Assembly: GCF_026712245.1 (NCBI RefSeq)
Contig: NZ_JAPPUY010000003.1
Location: forward strand, 124,001 to 188,000
Direction of reading: 5' to 3'
Source of the DNA: Roseateles hydrophilus
Lineage (GTDB): Bacteria; Pseudomonadota; Gammaproteobacteria; Burkholderiales; Burkholderiaceae_C
DNA length: 64,000 bases
How positions within the stretch are numbered: the first letter of the stretch is position 1; every line of letters begins with the position of its first letter. Below the pieces are notes generated by a model. That model searched no databases. It saw nothing but the letters and a program-made list of their open reading frames with translations, and was not told the origin of the DNA. Made by a program: the position numbers and the translations under genes. Shown piece after piece: positions 55,744 through 64,000 of the stretch.

Positions 55744-56046
55744 TCAATCCTCCAGCCCGCCGCCCCAGGCGGCCTGGAACGCGTCCGCGAACTCGGCCGA
55801 GGCGCTGAACGTCAGCGTGACGGTGATCCACCCGCCGTCTTCGTGCTGCACCAGCAGCTCATGGTCCCAGGCGTTGCCGTCCTCCACCGGCCCGTGCCGG
55901 CTGCCGAAGTGGGCCTGCGCCCAAGCCAGCATCTGGTTCACCTCCACCATCACGGCCGCATGCTCGGCCCCGCGGGTGGAGGCCATCGCTTCCAGCGTGA
56001 GGATGTCGTCGGAGCTGTCGGTGAAGTCGAAGGTGAGGTGGCGCAT
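55744..56046 (-). CDS. Small conserved hypothetical protein
   Basis: 100 residues starting MRHLTFDFTDSSDDILTLEAMAST. It is acidic and alpha/beta-like (LLVQHEDGGWITVTLTFSA, EFADAFQAAWG), with no signal peptide or known motif. The ATG at 56046 is the most plausible start, without a clear ribosome site; the frame is open to 56181. It is convergent with the GH3 gene. Function is not recognised. Confidence 0.62.
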   Translation of the reverse strand: MRHLTFDFTDSSDDILTLEAMASTRGAEHAAVMVEVNQMLAWAQAHFGSRHGPVEDGNAWDHELLVQHEDGGWITVTLTFSASAEFADAFQAAWGGGLED

Positions 56047-56193
56047 GGGGGGAACGGTCGTGCGTTCACCATTGTCCTGGCGAGGGCGCGTCTGCGGCGG
56101 CGGTGACGTGCGACTTATCGGGGGATTGCCGGGCGCGCATCCCGGCAATGCAACGGGCAAACGCCTGCTACCCGCAGACAACCCGACAACGCA

Positions 56194-57159
56194 TCAGCGC
56201 TTGCAAGCCGCCGAAGGATTCGCCCTCGGCCCCGTCTTCGTCTGCGGAATGAACGGCATCGTCCCGTCCTCGCGGTACTCGAACTCCTCGATCGCCACCG
56301 ACCGCCGGTACTCCCCGCCGCCCGGCAGTTCGGCGTTGTGATACGCGATGTAGCTGCGGCCGTTGAAGTCGAAGATGGCCTGGTGGATGGTGGGCGTCTT
56401 CAGGTTCTTGGCCATGATGACGCCGCGCGGCGTCCAGGGGCCCGTCGGTGACGGCCCGGTCAGGTAGGCCGTCTGCTCGGGGAAGAACTCCGAGTAGCTG
56501 AGGTAGTACATGGCCTTGCCGCCCACCTTGCGCTTGTGCAAGTAGGGTGCCTCGACGAAGTCCTTCACCGGCAGCACCTGGATGGGCCCGTCCAGCTCGG
56601 TCATGTTGGGCTTGAGCTTGGCGTACTTCAGCACCGTGTTGCCCCAGTACAGATACGCCTGGCCGTCGTCGTCCAGGAACACGCCGGGATCGATGTCGTC
56701 CCAGGCGATGTCGGTCTGGGTGGTCATGTCGTTGGTGATGAGCGCCGAGCCGCGTGCGTCCTTGAACGGGCCGGTGGGCGAGTCGGACACCGCCACGCCG
56801 ATGGCAAAACCTGGCACCGTGGCGTGCTCCACTGTCGAGTAGAACCAGTACTTGCCGTCGCGCTTGACGATGTCGGACGCCCAGGCGCGGGCCTTGGCCC
56901 AGGCGAAGGTCTTCACGTTCAGCGGCACGCCGTGGTCCTGCCAGGTCACCATGTCGCAGCTGGAGAACACGCGCCACTCGTGCATGACGAAGTCCTTGCC
57001 GCCGGGCTGGGCCTCGTCGCGGCCGGTGAACAGGTAGACGCGGCCGCCGTCCACCAGCACGGCCGGGTCGGCCGTGTAGAGCGGGGCGAACAGCGGGTTG
57101 GTGGCGGCGTGCGCCGCGCCGCACGCCAGCGCGGCGGCCAGCAGGAGCTTCTTGAACAT
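56194..57159 (-). CDS. GH43 family glycosidase (arabinosidase/xylosidase type)
   Basis: 321 residues. A signal peptide ends near AAHA. The five-bladed fold is indicated by the GH43 residues: an Asp in YTADPAVLV (general base), an Asp in WDDIDPGVFLDDDG (pKa modulator) and a Glu in FVEAPYLHKR (general acid). It probably removes arabinofuranosyl or xylosyl units from side chains in the periplasm. Its ATG overlaps the stop of the permease gene by one base (TGATG), so it is the last gene of the importer operon and is translationally coupled. Confidence 0.92.
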   Translation of the reverse strand: MFKKLLLAAALACGAAHAATNPLFAPLYTADPAVLVDGGRVYLFTGRDEAQPGGKDFVMHEWRVFSSCDMVTWQDHGVPLNVKTFAWAKARAWASDIVKRDGKYWFYSTVEHATVPGFAIGVAVSDSPTGPFKDARGSALITNDMTTQTDIAWDDIDPGVFLDDDGQAYLYWGNTVLKYAKLKPNMTELDGPIQVLPVKDFVEAPYLHKRKVGGKAMYYLSYSEFFPEQTAYLTGPSPTGPWTPRGVIMAKNLKTPTIHQAIFDFNGRSYIAYHNAELPGGGEYRRSVAIEEFEYREDGTMPFIPQTKTGPRANPSAACKR

Positions 57160-58136
57160 CAGTGTTGGGCTTTCTTCAGAGACAGCAGCCGTTGCACGGC
57201 GCAGAACACGAACAGCAGCACGCCGATGACGATCTTGGTCCACCAGGAGCTGAGCGTGCCGTCGAAGGCGATCAGCGTCTGGATGAGGCCCAGCACCAGC
57301 ACGCCCGACAGCGCGCCGGCGACGTAGCCGTAACCGCCCGTCAGCACGGTGCCGCCGATGACGACGGCGGCGATCGCGTCCAGCTCCACGCCCTGGCCGT
57401 GCTGGCCGTAGCCGCTGAGCATGTAGAACGCGAACAGCAGGCCGGCCAGCGATGCGCAGAAGCCGCTGAGGCCGTACACGGCCACCTTGGTGCGGCCCAC
57501 GGCCAGGCCCATCATCAGCGCCGAGGTCTCGTTGCCGCCCAGCGCGTAGACGGTGCGGCCGAAAGCGGTGCAATGCGCGATCCACAGCCCCGCGCCCAGC
57601 ACGGCCAATGCGATCACCGCGCCGGGCGACAGGAAGGCGTCGCCCAGCAGCGGGATCTGCGTCTGCGACAGGCTCACGAACAGCGGCGCGTCGATGGTGA
57701 TGCTGTCCACGCTGATGAGGAAGCACAGCCCACGCGCCAGGAACATGCCGGCCAGCGTGACGATGAAGGCCTGCAGCTTGAACACGTGGATGACCAGGCC
57801 TTGCAGCGCGCCGAACAGCGCGCCGCCCAGCAGCACGACCGCGATGACCAGCGCCGCCGGCCACTGCGCGACCTGCAGCAGCCAGGCCGCGACCATGGTG
57901 GTCAGCGCCAGCACCGAGCCCACCGACAGGTCGATGCCGCCGGACAGGATGACGAAGCTCATGCCCACCGCGATGACGAGCAGGAAGGCGTTGTCGATGA
58001 GCAGGTTCAGCACCACCTGCGTGGAGCCGAAGCCGGTGTAGCTGGTCGCACCGGCCACGAACAGCAGCCCCATCAGCACGACGCTGACCCAGGTGGTGAA
58101 GGAGGGAGCGGCCATCGCCGCACGCAAGGCTTTCAC
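57159..58136 (-). CDS. yjfF: Sugar ABC permease, YjfF type
   Basis: 325 residues from a GTG overlapping the stop of the previous permease gene (GTGA). About nine hydrophobic helices, with the family block SGGIDLSVGSVLALT and GGTVLTGGYGYVAGALSG. It pairs with the YtfT-type permease as the membrane channel of a furanose importer. E. coli YjfF/YtfT import galactofuranose. Here the linked GH43 and GH127 enzymes favour arabinofuranose or related pentoses (inference). Confidence 0.9.
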   Translation of the reverse strand: MKALRAAMAAPSFTTWVSVVLMGLLFVAGATSYTGFGSTQVVLNLLIDNAFLLVIAVGMSFVILSGGIDLSVGSVLALTTMVAAWLLQVAQWPAALVIAVVLLGGALFGALQGLVIHVFKLQAFIVTLAGMFLARGLCFLISVDSITIDAPLFVSLSQTQIPLLGDAFLSPGAVIALAVLGAGLWIAHCTAFGRTVYALGGNETSALMMGLAVGRTKVAVYGLSGFCASLAGLLFAFYMLSGYGQHGQGVELDAIAAVVIGGTVLTGGYGYVAGALSGVLVLGLIQTLIAFDGTLSSWWTKIVIGVLLFVFCAVQRLLSLKKAQH

Positions 58137-59152
58137 TTGGACCTCCGCGCGGACCAGATGGACGACTGCGAGATGCAGACGGCGAACACGACGACGGCCT
58201 TGACGACCATGGTCACCTGCGGCGGCACGCCCAGGGCGTAGATGGCCGAGGTCAGCGTCTGGATGATGAGCGCGCCGATGAGGCTGCCGGCCAGGCTGAA
58301 CTTGCCGCCGTTCAACTGCCCGCCGCCCAGCGTGACGGCGAGGATGGCATCCAGCTCCAGCAACAGGCCGGCATTGTTGGCGTCGGCGCTCTTGATGTTG
58401 GACGAGATCAGCAGGCCCGCGAGGCCCGCGCCCAGGCTGCAGTACACGTAGACGAAGAACACGATGGCCGCCGTGCGCACGCCGGCCAGCCGGGCGGCCA
58501 CCGGGTTGATGCCAACCGTCTGGATGAACAGGCCCAAGGCGGTGCGCTTCATCAGCAGCGCGGTGAGGCCCGCGACGAGGGCGACGACGTAGAACGACAC
58601 CGGCAGGCCCAGCACGTAGCCGGCGCCCAGCCAGAAGAAGCTGGCGGGCTCGTAGACGGTGAGGATCTGGCCGTCGGTCAGCAGCTGCGCGAGGCCCCGG
58701 CCGGCGACCATCAGGATCAGCGTCGCGATGATGGGCTGCAGGCCCAGGCCGGCCACCAGCAGGCCGTTCCACAGGCCGCACAGCAGCGCGGCACCGAGCG
58801 CCGCACCGAAGGCGACGGCCACGCCGTGGCTGGCCGCGAGCACGCAGGCCACGGTGCCGGAGATGGCGACGATGGCGCCCACCGACACGTCGATGCCACG
58901 CGTGGCGATGACCAGCGTCATGCCCAGCGCGGCCAGCATCAGCGGCGCAGCGCGGTGCAGGATGTCGACGAGGTTGCCGTAGAGGCGGCCGTCCTTGATC
59001 TCCAGGTGCAGGAAGCCGGGCACGCTGATGGCGGCGATGGCCAGCAGCAGCGCGAGCGCGGCCAGCGGGCGGAACAGCGGGTGCTGCCAGGGCCGGCGGG
59101 CGGCCGCGGCGCTGGGCGGGGTAGGGGTGAGGGTCACGGTCGGGGAACTCAT
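58133..59152 (-). CDS. ytfT: Sugar ABC permease, YtfT type
   Basis: 339 residues. The N-terminus is Pro/Thr-rich; about nine helices follow, with the block ATRGIDVSVGAIVAISG and LGGGQLNGGKFSLAGSLIGAL typical of this permease class. It overlaps the ATPase gene (ATGA) upstream and the second permease gene (GTGA) downstream, so the three are translationally coupled. Role: channel of the furanose importer with YjfF and YtfR. Confidence 0.91.
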   Translation of the reverse strand: MSSPTVTLTPTPPSAAAARRPWQHPLFRPLAALALLLAIAAISVPGFLHLEIKDGRLYGNLVDILHRAAPLMLAALGMTLVIATRGIDVSVGAIVAISGTVACVLAASHGVAVAFGAALGAALLCGLWNGLLVAGLGLQPIIATLILMVAGRGLAQLLTDGQILTVYEPASFFWLGAGYVLGLPVSFYVVALVAGLTALLMKRTALGLFIQTVGINPVAARLAGVRTAAIVFFVYVYCSLGAGLAGLLISSNIKSADANNAGLLLELDAILAVTLGGGQLNGGKFSLAGSLIGALIIQTLTSAIYALGVPPQVTMVVKAVVVFAVCISQSSIWSARRSK

Positions 59153-60690
59153 GCGGTGGCGGCCTGGGGCGCCGGTTCGGCGGCGATGACTTCGAGCACG
59201 CTGCGCTCGTCCAGTTCGCCACGGCGGTACTCGCCGGCGGCACGGCGATCGCGCATCACGAGCACGCGGTCGCTGCAGTGCAGCACCTCGGGCAGTTCGG
59301 ACGAGATGAAGACGACCGCCATGCCGGCCTGGCCGTCTTCAGCATGGGCCAGCGCGCGCACCTGGTCCATCAGGTCTTCCTTGGCGCGCACATCGATGCC
59401 GCGGGTGGGTTCGTCCAGGATGAGCACGGCCGGCTGCGTGGCCAGCCAGCGCGCGAGCAGCGCCTTTTGCTGGTTGCCGCCGGAGAGCTGCCCGATCGGC
59501 GTGTCAGCGCTGGCGGTCTTGATGCCCAGCTTGCGGATGTAGTCGTCGGCCAGTGCCTGCTGCTGCTCGTGGCTCATGCACAGCCGCAGGCCGGTGCGGG
59601 CCTGCAGCGCGAGCAGGATGTTCTCGCGCACGGACAGGTCCAGGATGGCGCCCTCGTGCTTGCGGTCCTCCGAGCAGAAGGCGATGCCGGCGGCGATGGC
59701 GTCGCGCGGCGACTGCCAGCGGCGCGCCCGGCCCTGCAGGGTGATGTGGCCGGCGTCGGCCGCATCGGCGCCGAACAGCAGCCGCGCGGCCTCGGTGCGG
59801 CCGGAGCCCAGCAGGCCCGCAAGGCCCAGCACCTCGCCTCGGCGCAGCGTCAGGTCCAGCGGCTGCAGCGCACCGCGGCGGGCCAGGCCCTCCACCGTCA
59901 TGAACGTGTCGCCACCGGCGCTGGCGCGGCTGTCCAGCCGCGTGGGCTGCTGGTCGGGCGGCGCGCCCACCATCTTGTTGACCAGCGCCAGGCGGCCCAG
60001 GTCGGCGGCCAGGTACTCGCCCTCGGTCTCGCCGTTGCGCATGACGGTGATGCGGTCGGAGATGGCGTAGGTCTGGTCCAGAAAGTGGGTGACGAACAGG
60101 ATGGCCAGGCCCTGGTCGCGCAGGCGCTTCAGCACGGTGAACAGGCGCTGCACGGCGGCATCGTCCAGGCTGGACGTGGGCTCGTCCAGGATGAGCACGC
60201 GCGCCGAGATGCGCAGCGCGCGGGCGATGGCCACCATCTGCTGCACCGACAGCGAGTAGCGCGACAGCGGCGCCGTGACGTCGATGTCCAGGTCCATCTG
60301 CTTCAGCACGCGCTCGGCGTCAGCGTTGACGGCGGCCCAGTCGATGCGGCCCCACTTGCGGGGGAAGCGGCCCGCGCAGATGTTCTCCGCCACGCTGAGG
60401 TTGGGGCAGAGGTTGACCTCCTGGTAGACGGTGCGGATGCCGTGGGCCTGGGCGTCTTCAGTGCGCTTCGGTTGAATGGCCTGGCCGTCGAGCGTGATGG
60501 TGCCGGCGTCGGGCTGGTACAGGCCCGTGAGCACCTTGATCAGCGTGGACTTGCCGGCGCCGTTCTGGCCCATCAGCGCGTGGACCTCGCCGGGGAAGAG
60601 GCGCAGCGACACATCGCTGAGCGCCTTGACGCCGGGGAAGCTCTTGTGGATGCCGGCGAGTTCCAGCACGGGGTGGGTCGTTGTTGTCAT
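59149..60690 (-). CDS. ytfR: Sugar ABC importer ATPase, YtfR type (two ATPase domains)
   Basis: 513 residues with two fused nucleotide-binding domains. Domain 1 has Walker [10 protein letters not shown], the signature [12 protein letters not shown] and Walker [11 protein letters not shown]. Domain 2 has a degenerate Walker A ([13 protein letters not shown]), the signature [13 protein letters not shown] and Walker [12 protein letters not shown]. This is the RbsA/AraG/YtfR layout. The ATG at 60690 ([11 protein letters not shown]) is chosen over an in-frame TTG upstream; no strong ribosome site is seen. It lies about 500 bases after the binding-protein gene, separated by a repeat element. Confidence 0.93.
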   Translation of the reverse strand: MTTTTHPVLELAGIHKSFPGVKALSDVSLRLFPGEVHALMGQNGAGKSTLIKVLTGLYQPDAGTITLDGQAIQPKRTEDAQAHGIRTVYQEVNLCPNLSVAENICAGRFPRKWGRIDWAAVNADAERVLKQMDLDIDVTAPLSRYSLSVQQMVAIARALRISARVLILDEPTSSLDDAAVQRLFTVLKRLRDQGLAILFVTHFLDQTYAISDRITVMRNGETEGEYLAADLGRLALVNKMVGAPPDQQPTRLDSRASAGGDTFMTVEGLARRGALQPLDLTLRRGEVLGLAGLLGSGRTEAARLLFGADAADAGHITLQGRARRWQSPRDAIAAGIAFCSEDRKHEGAILDLSVRENILLALQARTGLRLCMSHEQQQALADDYIRKLGIKTASADTPIGQLSGGNQQKALLARWLATQPAVLILDEPTRGIDVRAKEDLMDQVRALAHAEDGQAGMAVVFISSELPEVLHCSDRVLVMRDRRAAGEYRRGELDERSVLEVIAAEPAPQAATA

Positions 60691-60723
60691 GTCTTTGCGA
60701 CTCTTGTTGAGTGCCAAGAGTGG

Positions 60724-61133
60724 TGCCCGGCGTTCGCCCGGGCGGGCGGCCTACTTTCTTGTGCGGACAAGAAAGTAGGCAAAGAAGGCGCCCCCGATCC
60801 GCCCGCCCTTCGTTGCGCTACGGGCTCCCTGCGGTGCTCGGTGCGAACGGCATTCGGGCTTGGCTGTTGGCCGTTGGGATGGGCTGTTTGAGGCCTCCCC
60901 TTCAAAACCGCTGAGAAGCACAGAAACCCAGGGCGCGCGCGCAGCGCGCTTCAACATCTGACTTCGCGCCCCTTTGTCTGAACGGAGCGTAGCGAAGTGA
61001 GTTGGGCGCGGCCCTGGGTTTCGAGCATCGCAGGGGACCCGGCTTTGCCGGGCGGTTTTGCAGGGGCGGTTTCTTTGCCTACTTTCTTGTCCGCACAAGA
61101 AAGTAGGTCGCCCGCCGGGGCGAATTCCCGGCA
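60724..61133. repeat. Nested inverted-repeat element between ytfQ and ytfR genes
   Basis: Fills most of the ~500-base gap. The outer arms of about 63 bases (60724-60786 and 61071-61133, inverted) are nearly identical, and their inner ~37 bases match exactly. Each arm itself contains the hairpin CCTACTTTCTTGT-GCGG-ACAAGAAAGTAGG (60750-60779 and 61078-61107). Inner inverted pairs are GAAACCCAGGGC/GCCCTGGGTTTC (60923-60934, 61011-61022) and ACTTCGC/GCGAAGT (60961-60967, 60992-60998). No open frame here is convincing. It resembles repetitive extragenic elements of Burkholderiales. It may fold the mRNA between the binding-protein gene and the importer genes. Confidence 0.8.
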
Positions 61134-61191
61134 TGGGCCTCACGCGACAACCTGCTCCCACCACAAGCGAGCCCGGCAGCCGTCGACGGAA

Positions 61192-62145
61192 TCAGTACTT
61201 CCGGTTCGGCAGCTCCTTCGCCGCCATGTCCGCCGTGAACACGCCTTCATTGACGGTGATGCGCTTGTCCACCGGCTTCTTGGCCACCACATCCTTGGCC
61301 AGCTGCATCAGCTGCGGGCCCAGCAGCGGGTTGCATTCCACGGTCACGTTCAGCTTGCCCGCCTTCATCGCTTCAAACGCGCCACGCACGCCGTCGATGG
61401 AGATGATGACGATGTCCTTGCCCGGCTTCAGGCCGGCTTCCTCGATGGCCTGGATGGCGCCGATGGCCATGTCGTCGTTGTGCGCGTAGAGCACGTCGAT
61501 CTTCTTGTCGCGCTGCTTCAGGAAGGACTCCATCACCTCCTTGCCCTTGGCGCGCGTGAACTCGCCGGACTGCGAACGGATGATCTGCAGCTTGGGATTG
61601 GTCTTGAGGACTTCCTCGAAGCCCTTCTTGCGGTCGATGGCCGGGGCCGAACCCACGGTGCCCTGCAGTTCGACGATGTTCAGCGCGGCGTTCGGCGACT
61701 TCTTGGCGTGCTCCAGCAGCCAGCGCGCGGCCTTGCGGCCTTCCTCGACGAAGTCGGAGCCGATGAAGGTGACGTACAGCGACGGGTCGGCCACCTTGAC
61801 GGCACGGTCGGTCAGGATGACGGGGATGCCGGCCTTCTGGGCTTCCTTCAGCACCGTGTCCCAGCCCGATTCGACGACTGGCGAGAAGGCGATCACGTCC
61901 ACCTTCTGCGCGATGAAGCTGCGGATGGCCTTGACCTGGTTCTCCTGCTTCTGCTGCGCGTCGGCAAACTTCAGCGTGATGCCGGCTTCCTTGGCGGCCG
62001 ACTTGATGGAGGCGGTGTTGGCCGTGCGCCATTCGCTCTCGGCACCCACCTGGGAGAAGCCCATGGTCAACGGCGCGGCCAGCGCGGCGAAGGCAGGCAG
62101 GGACAGCGCAGCTGCGATCAGCGCGCGGCGGGCAACGAGTTTCAT
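61192..62145 (-). CDS. ytfQ: Sugar ABC substrate-binding protein, YtfQ type
   Basis: 317 residues. A signal peptide ends near AALAA; the rest is a periplasmic type I binding protein fold (LTMGFSQVGAESEWRTANTASI, VIAFSPVVESGWDTVL, YAHNDDMAIGAIQAIEEAG). The N-terminal block with SEWRTAN is characteristic of YtfQ, which binds furanose sugars. It lacks a lipobox. GGAGAC lies 6 bases before the ATG at 62145. It is transcribed ahead of ytfR-ytfT-yjfF, with the repeat element between; GH127 lies 86 bases upstream. Confidence 0.93.
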   Translation of the reverse strand: MKLVARRALIAAALSLPAFAALAAPLTMGFSQVGAESEWRTANTASIKSAAKEAGITLKFADAQQKQENQVKAIRSFIAQKVDVIAFSPVVESGWDTVLKEAQKAGIPVILTDRAVKVADPSLYVTFIGSDFVEEGRKAARWLLEHAKKSPNAALNIVELQGTVGSAPAIDRKKGFEEVLKTNPKLQIIRSQSGEFTRAKGKEVMESFLKQRDKKIDVLYAHNDDMAIGAIQAIEEAGLKPGKDIVIISIDGVRGAFEAMKAGKLNVTVECNPLLGPQLMQLAKDVVAKKPVDKRITVNEGVFTADMAAKELPNRKY

Positions 62146-62231
62146 GGGTTTGTCTCCGGGTTGTGGGGCGATGCTAGGAAGGGCGGCGATGCAGCGCAAT
62201 GACATTTCCGCTCCTGGCGATATCCAATTCG

Positions 62232-64000
62232 TTATCGAAGCAGGCGCAAGCCGTACAAGCCACCGGCGATGGAGCCGGGCTGGGCGACGAACTTGACCTC
62301 CAGCTTGCCGCCGGCGGCCTGCACCAGCGCAGCGGGCAGCGCGAAGTCGCGCGTGTAGATCTCCTCGCGGCTGGCGTCCGAGGCGAGCTCGATGTCGGCC
62401 ACGTGCTGGCCGTTGAGCTGCAGCGCGAAGCGCCGCCCGGCGTCACGCGTGGAGAAGCTCAGGCGCAGCACGCGGGCCTCGGTCTTGGGGTCGTTCAGCA
62501 CATAGCTGAACCACTGCCTGGCATGGCGCCAGCGGCCGGCCGGGGCGATGCCGTTCTCGGCGCCCTCGCCCTTGAAGAAGTGGTCGGACTCGGGCTGCTG
62601 CTCGCCGGGGGCGACCTGGTCGATGGTCTGCGCATCCAGCGCCAGCCGGGCTTGCTCGGCCTGGGCGAGCTCGGCGCGGAGCAGGCTCTGCCGGGCCGGC
62701 GTGCTGCGGCCCCAATAGAGCATGTAGCGGGAATCGTGCAGGCGGAAGAAGGGGATGAGCTGCAGGCGGTCGGCGCCGGGGCGACCCTGGATGAGGCCGG
62801 GCGCGGTGAACGTCAGCGGCTGGCCGGGCACGGCGCGGAAGCGGCGCACGAAGTCGGCCTTGTCGCTGACGAAGACGGGCGCCGCGTCCTGCGGGCAGAC
62901 GGCGCCGTGCGCGATGTGGCCCATGCGCGAGGCGTCAGCACGGAAGTTCAGCGTCTCGCCGGGCTGCGGCGTCTTGGCGGCCAGCACGATGGGGCCGTGC
63001 AGCACGGCGACGTAGTTCGTCAGCCCGGGCATGGGCTCCAGCGTCGTGCGCATGGGCAGCTCGACGTCGACGGTGTCCCCGCGCTGCCAGGTGCGGCTCA
63101 GCGTGACGAAGCCGCCGGGCCGGGCCGTCAGCGTCACCGGCTTGCCGTTGAGCTTGAGCTTCAGCGCGCCAGGTGCCACCCAGCCGGGGTAGCGCAGCTT
63201 CAGCACGAAGCGGCCCGTGCCGTCCACCGTCAGCCGCGTGCGCGACTCGTCGGGGAAGCGGGTGGCCTGGGTCAGCTGGATGCCGCGCTCGCGCCAGTCC
63301 AGCGTGGACGCAACGAAGAGGTTGACGAACAGCGTGTCGCCGTCGTGCGCGTAGATGAACTCGCCATGCCGCGCATGGCTCTCGATGCCGGAGCCCACGC
63401 AGCACCACATGCCCTCGTGCACCTGCGAGTAGACGCGGTAGTGCTGCGGCCGCATGGGCGTGAAGTAGACGAAGCCGCCCTGCGGGTGCTGGGACGCGAG
63501 GATGTGGTTGTAGAGCGTGCGCTCGTAGTAGTCCGCATAGCGGCCGGTCTCGGGCGCGGCCTGGGCCAGCAGCGCTGTCAGCTTCAGCATGTTGTAGCTG
63601 TTGCAGGTCTCCGGCCCTTCCACCTCGTTCAGCATGGGCTTGAAGTCGGTGTCGGGGTGGAAGTGCTCCTTGACGCTGTTGCCGCCGATGGCCACCGAGC
63701 GCTTGTCCACCACGGTGCGCCAGAAGAACTCGGCCGCCTGGCGGCCTTCGGGCTCCTCGGTGAGCTGCGCGATGCGCGCGAAGCCGATGACCTTGGGGAT
63801 CTGCGTGTTGGCGTGCAGGCCGGTCAGCTTGTCCTGGCTGCTGGCGAGCGGCTGCAGCACGGCCTGGTGCGAGAAGCGCCGCGCCAGCGCCAGGTAGCGC
63901 AGGTCGCCGGTCATCTGCGCCACGTCGGCCAGCACCTCGTTCATGCCGCCGTGCTCAGCCCGCAGCATGTCCTGCATCTGCGCGTCGGTCAGCGGCGTGG
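62232..64000 (-). CDS. GH127 beta-L-arabinofuranosidase (5' end outside window)
   Basis: About 589 residues are present; the N-terminus runs off the right edge, as the frame continues to the last base (…TPLTDAQMQDML). The GH127 Zn/Cys centre is visible: EVEGPETCNSYNM (Glu and Cys ligands) and MWCCVGSGIESHARHG (paired Cys including the probable nucleophile). The C-terminal domain is a DUF4986-like extension. It should cleave beta-L-arabinofuranosyl linkages. It is probably the first visible gene of the uptake operon, supplying arabinofuranose for the YtfQ-type binding protein. Confidence 0.94.
   Translation of the reverse strand, partial: TPLTDAQMQDMLRAEHGGMNEVLADVAQMTGDLRYLALARRFSHQAVLQPLASSQDKLTGLHANTQIPKVIGFARIAQLTEEPEGRQAAEFFWRTVVDKRSVAIGGNSVKEHFHPDTDFKPMLNEVEGPETCNSYNMLKLTALLAQAAPETGRYADYYERTLYNHILASQHPQGGFVYFTPMRPQHYRVYSQVHEGMWCCVGSGIESHARHGEFIYAHDGDTLFVNLFVASTLDWRERGIQLTQATRFPDESRTRLTVDGTGRFVLKLRYPGWVAPGALKLKLNGKPVTLTARPGGFVTLSRTWQRGDTVDVELPMRTTLEPMPGLTNYVAVLHGPIVLAAKTPQPGETLNFRADASRMGHIAHGAVCPQDAAPVFVSDKADFVRRFRAVPGQPLTFTAPGLIQGRPGADRLQLIPFFRLHDSRYMLYWGRSTPARQSLLRAELAQAEQARLALDAQTIDQVAPGEQQPESDHFFKGEGAENGIAPAGRWRHARQWFSYVLNDPKTEARVLRLSFSTRDAGRRFALQLNGQHVADIELASDASREEIYTRDFALPAALVQAAGGKLEVKFVAQPGSIAGGLYGLRLLR

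Noticed and set aside
60691-61191. Small genes inside the gap between ytfR and ytfQ
   Set aside because: The open frames here follow the inverted repeats, differ in frame between arms, and show no conserved motif or ribosome site.

Overview
The window is about 70% GC with dense, often overlapping genes. It carries several proteins with PEP-CTERM sorting tails, ubiquinone genes of the proteobacterial type (ubiA, ubiC), a PutA with an Lrp-type regulator, and MipA/OmpV and DUF2145 proteins. Together these suggest a chromosomal segment of a Burkholderiales betaproteobacterium of the Roseateles/Mitsuaria/Rubrivivax kind. That placement is inference from gene content. I saw no rRNA, tRNA, CRISPR array, transposase or integrase gene.

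Layout. (1) 1-7.6 kb is housekeeping: a DUF2145 protein cut by the window edge, a PEP-CTERM protein, ubiA, an S41 protease lipoprotein, a Gfo/Idh/MocA oxidoreductase, an AP2-like small protein, and a proC-ubiC pair. (2) 7.65-26.2 kb is the most unusual part. A membrane-anchored winged-helix/TPR regulator faces a run of seven tightly spaced co-directional genes. These encode a 1598-residue repeat-built PEP-CTERM protein, a smaller PEP-CTERM protein, a multi-pass membrane protein, a double-CAP protein with a PEP-CTERM-like tail, a 1164-residue beta-strand-repeat PEP-CTERM protein, and two unrecognised proteins without signal peptides: one of 1212 residues, and an OmpA-like one that overlaps it by 4 bases. 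(3) 26.2-34.3 kb is a minus-strand heavy-metal efflux operon: a small His/Asp-rich exported protein, a TolC-like channel, a membrane-anchored periplasmic protein, an adaptor, an HME-RND pump, a small periplasmic protein, and an EamA transporter with a very His-rich tail. (4) 34.4-37.6 kb holds a degenerate hydrolase-fold lipoprotein, then an H-NOX haem sensor translationally coupled to a histidine kinase.

(5) 37.6-44.6 kb is mixed: an ABC exporter, an NTF2-like protein, MipA/OmpV and several small conserved proteins. (6) 44.6-53.4 kb contains putA with a divergent Lrp/AsnC regulator (and a perfect 15-bp palindrome between them), a PAS protein, a dienelactone hydrolase, an HDOD protein, ribA and an AraC regulator. 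(7) 53.4-64 kb is a pentose/arabinoside module: a GH3 glycosidase, a GH43 glycosidase, a YtfQ-YtfR-YtfT-YjfF-type furanose ABC importer, and a GH127 beta-L-arabinofuranosidase that runs off the right edge. A 410-bp nested inverted-repeat element lies between the binding-protein gene and the importer genes.

Working together: in region 7 the glycosidases should release pentofuranose from plant-type arabinosides for the importer, probably under the AraC regulator. In region 3 the operon forms a complete tripartite metal pump with metal-binding accessories. Region 2 looks like a dedicated surface or matrix system whose exosortase must lie outside the window; the role of its last two genes is unknown.
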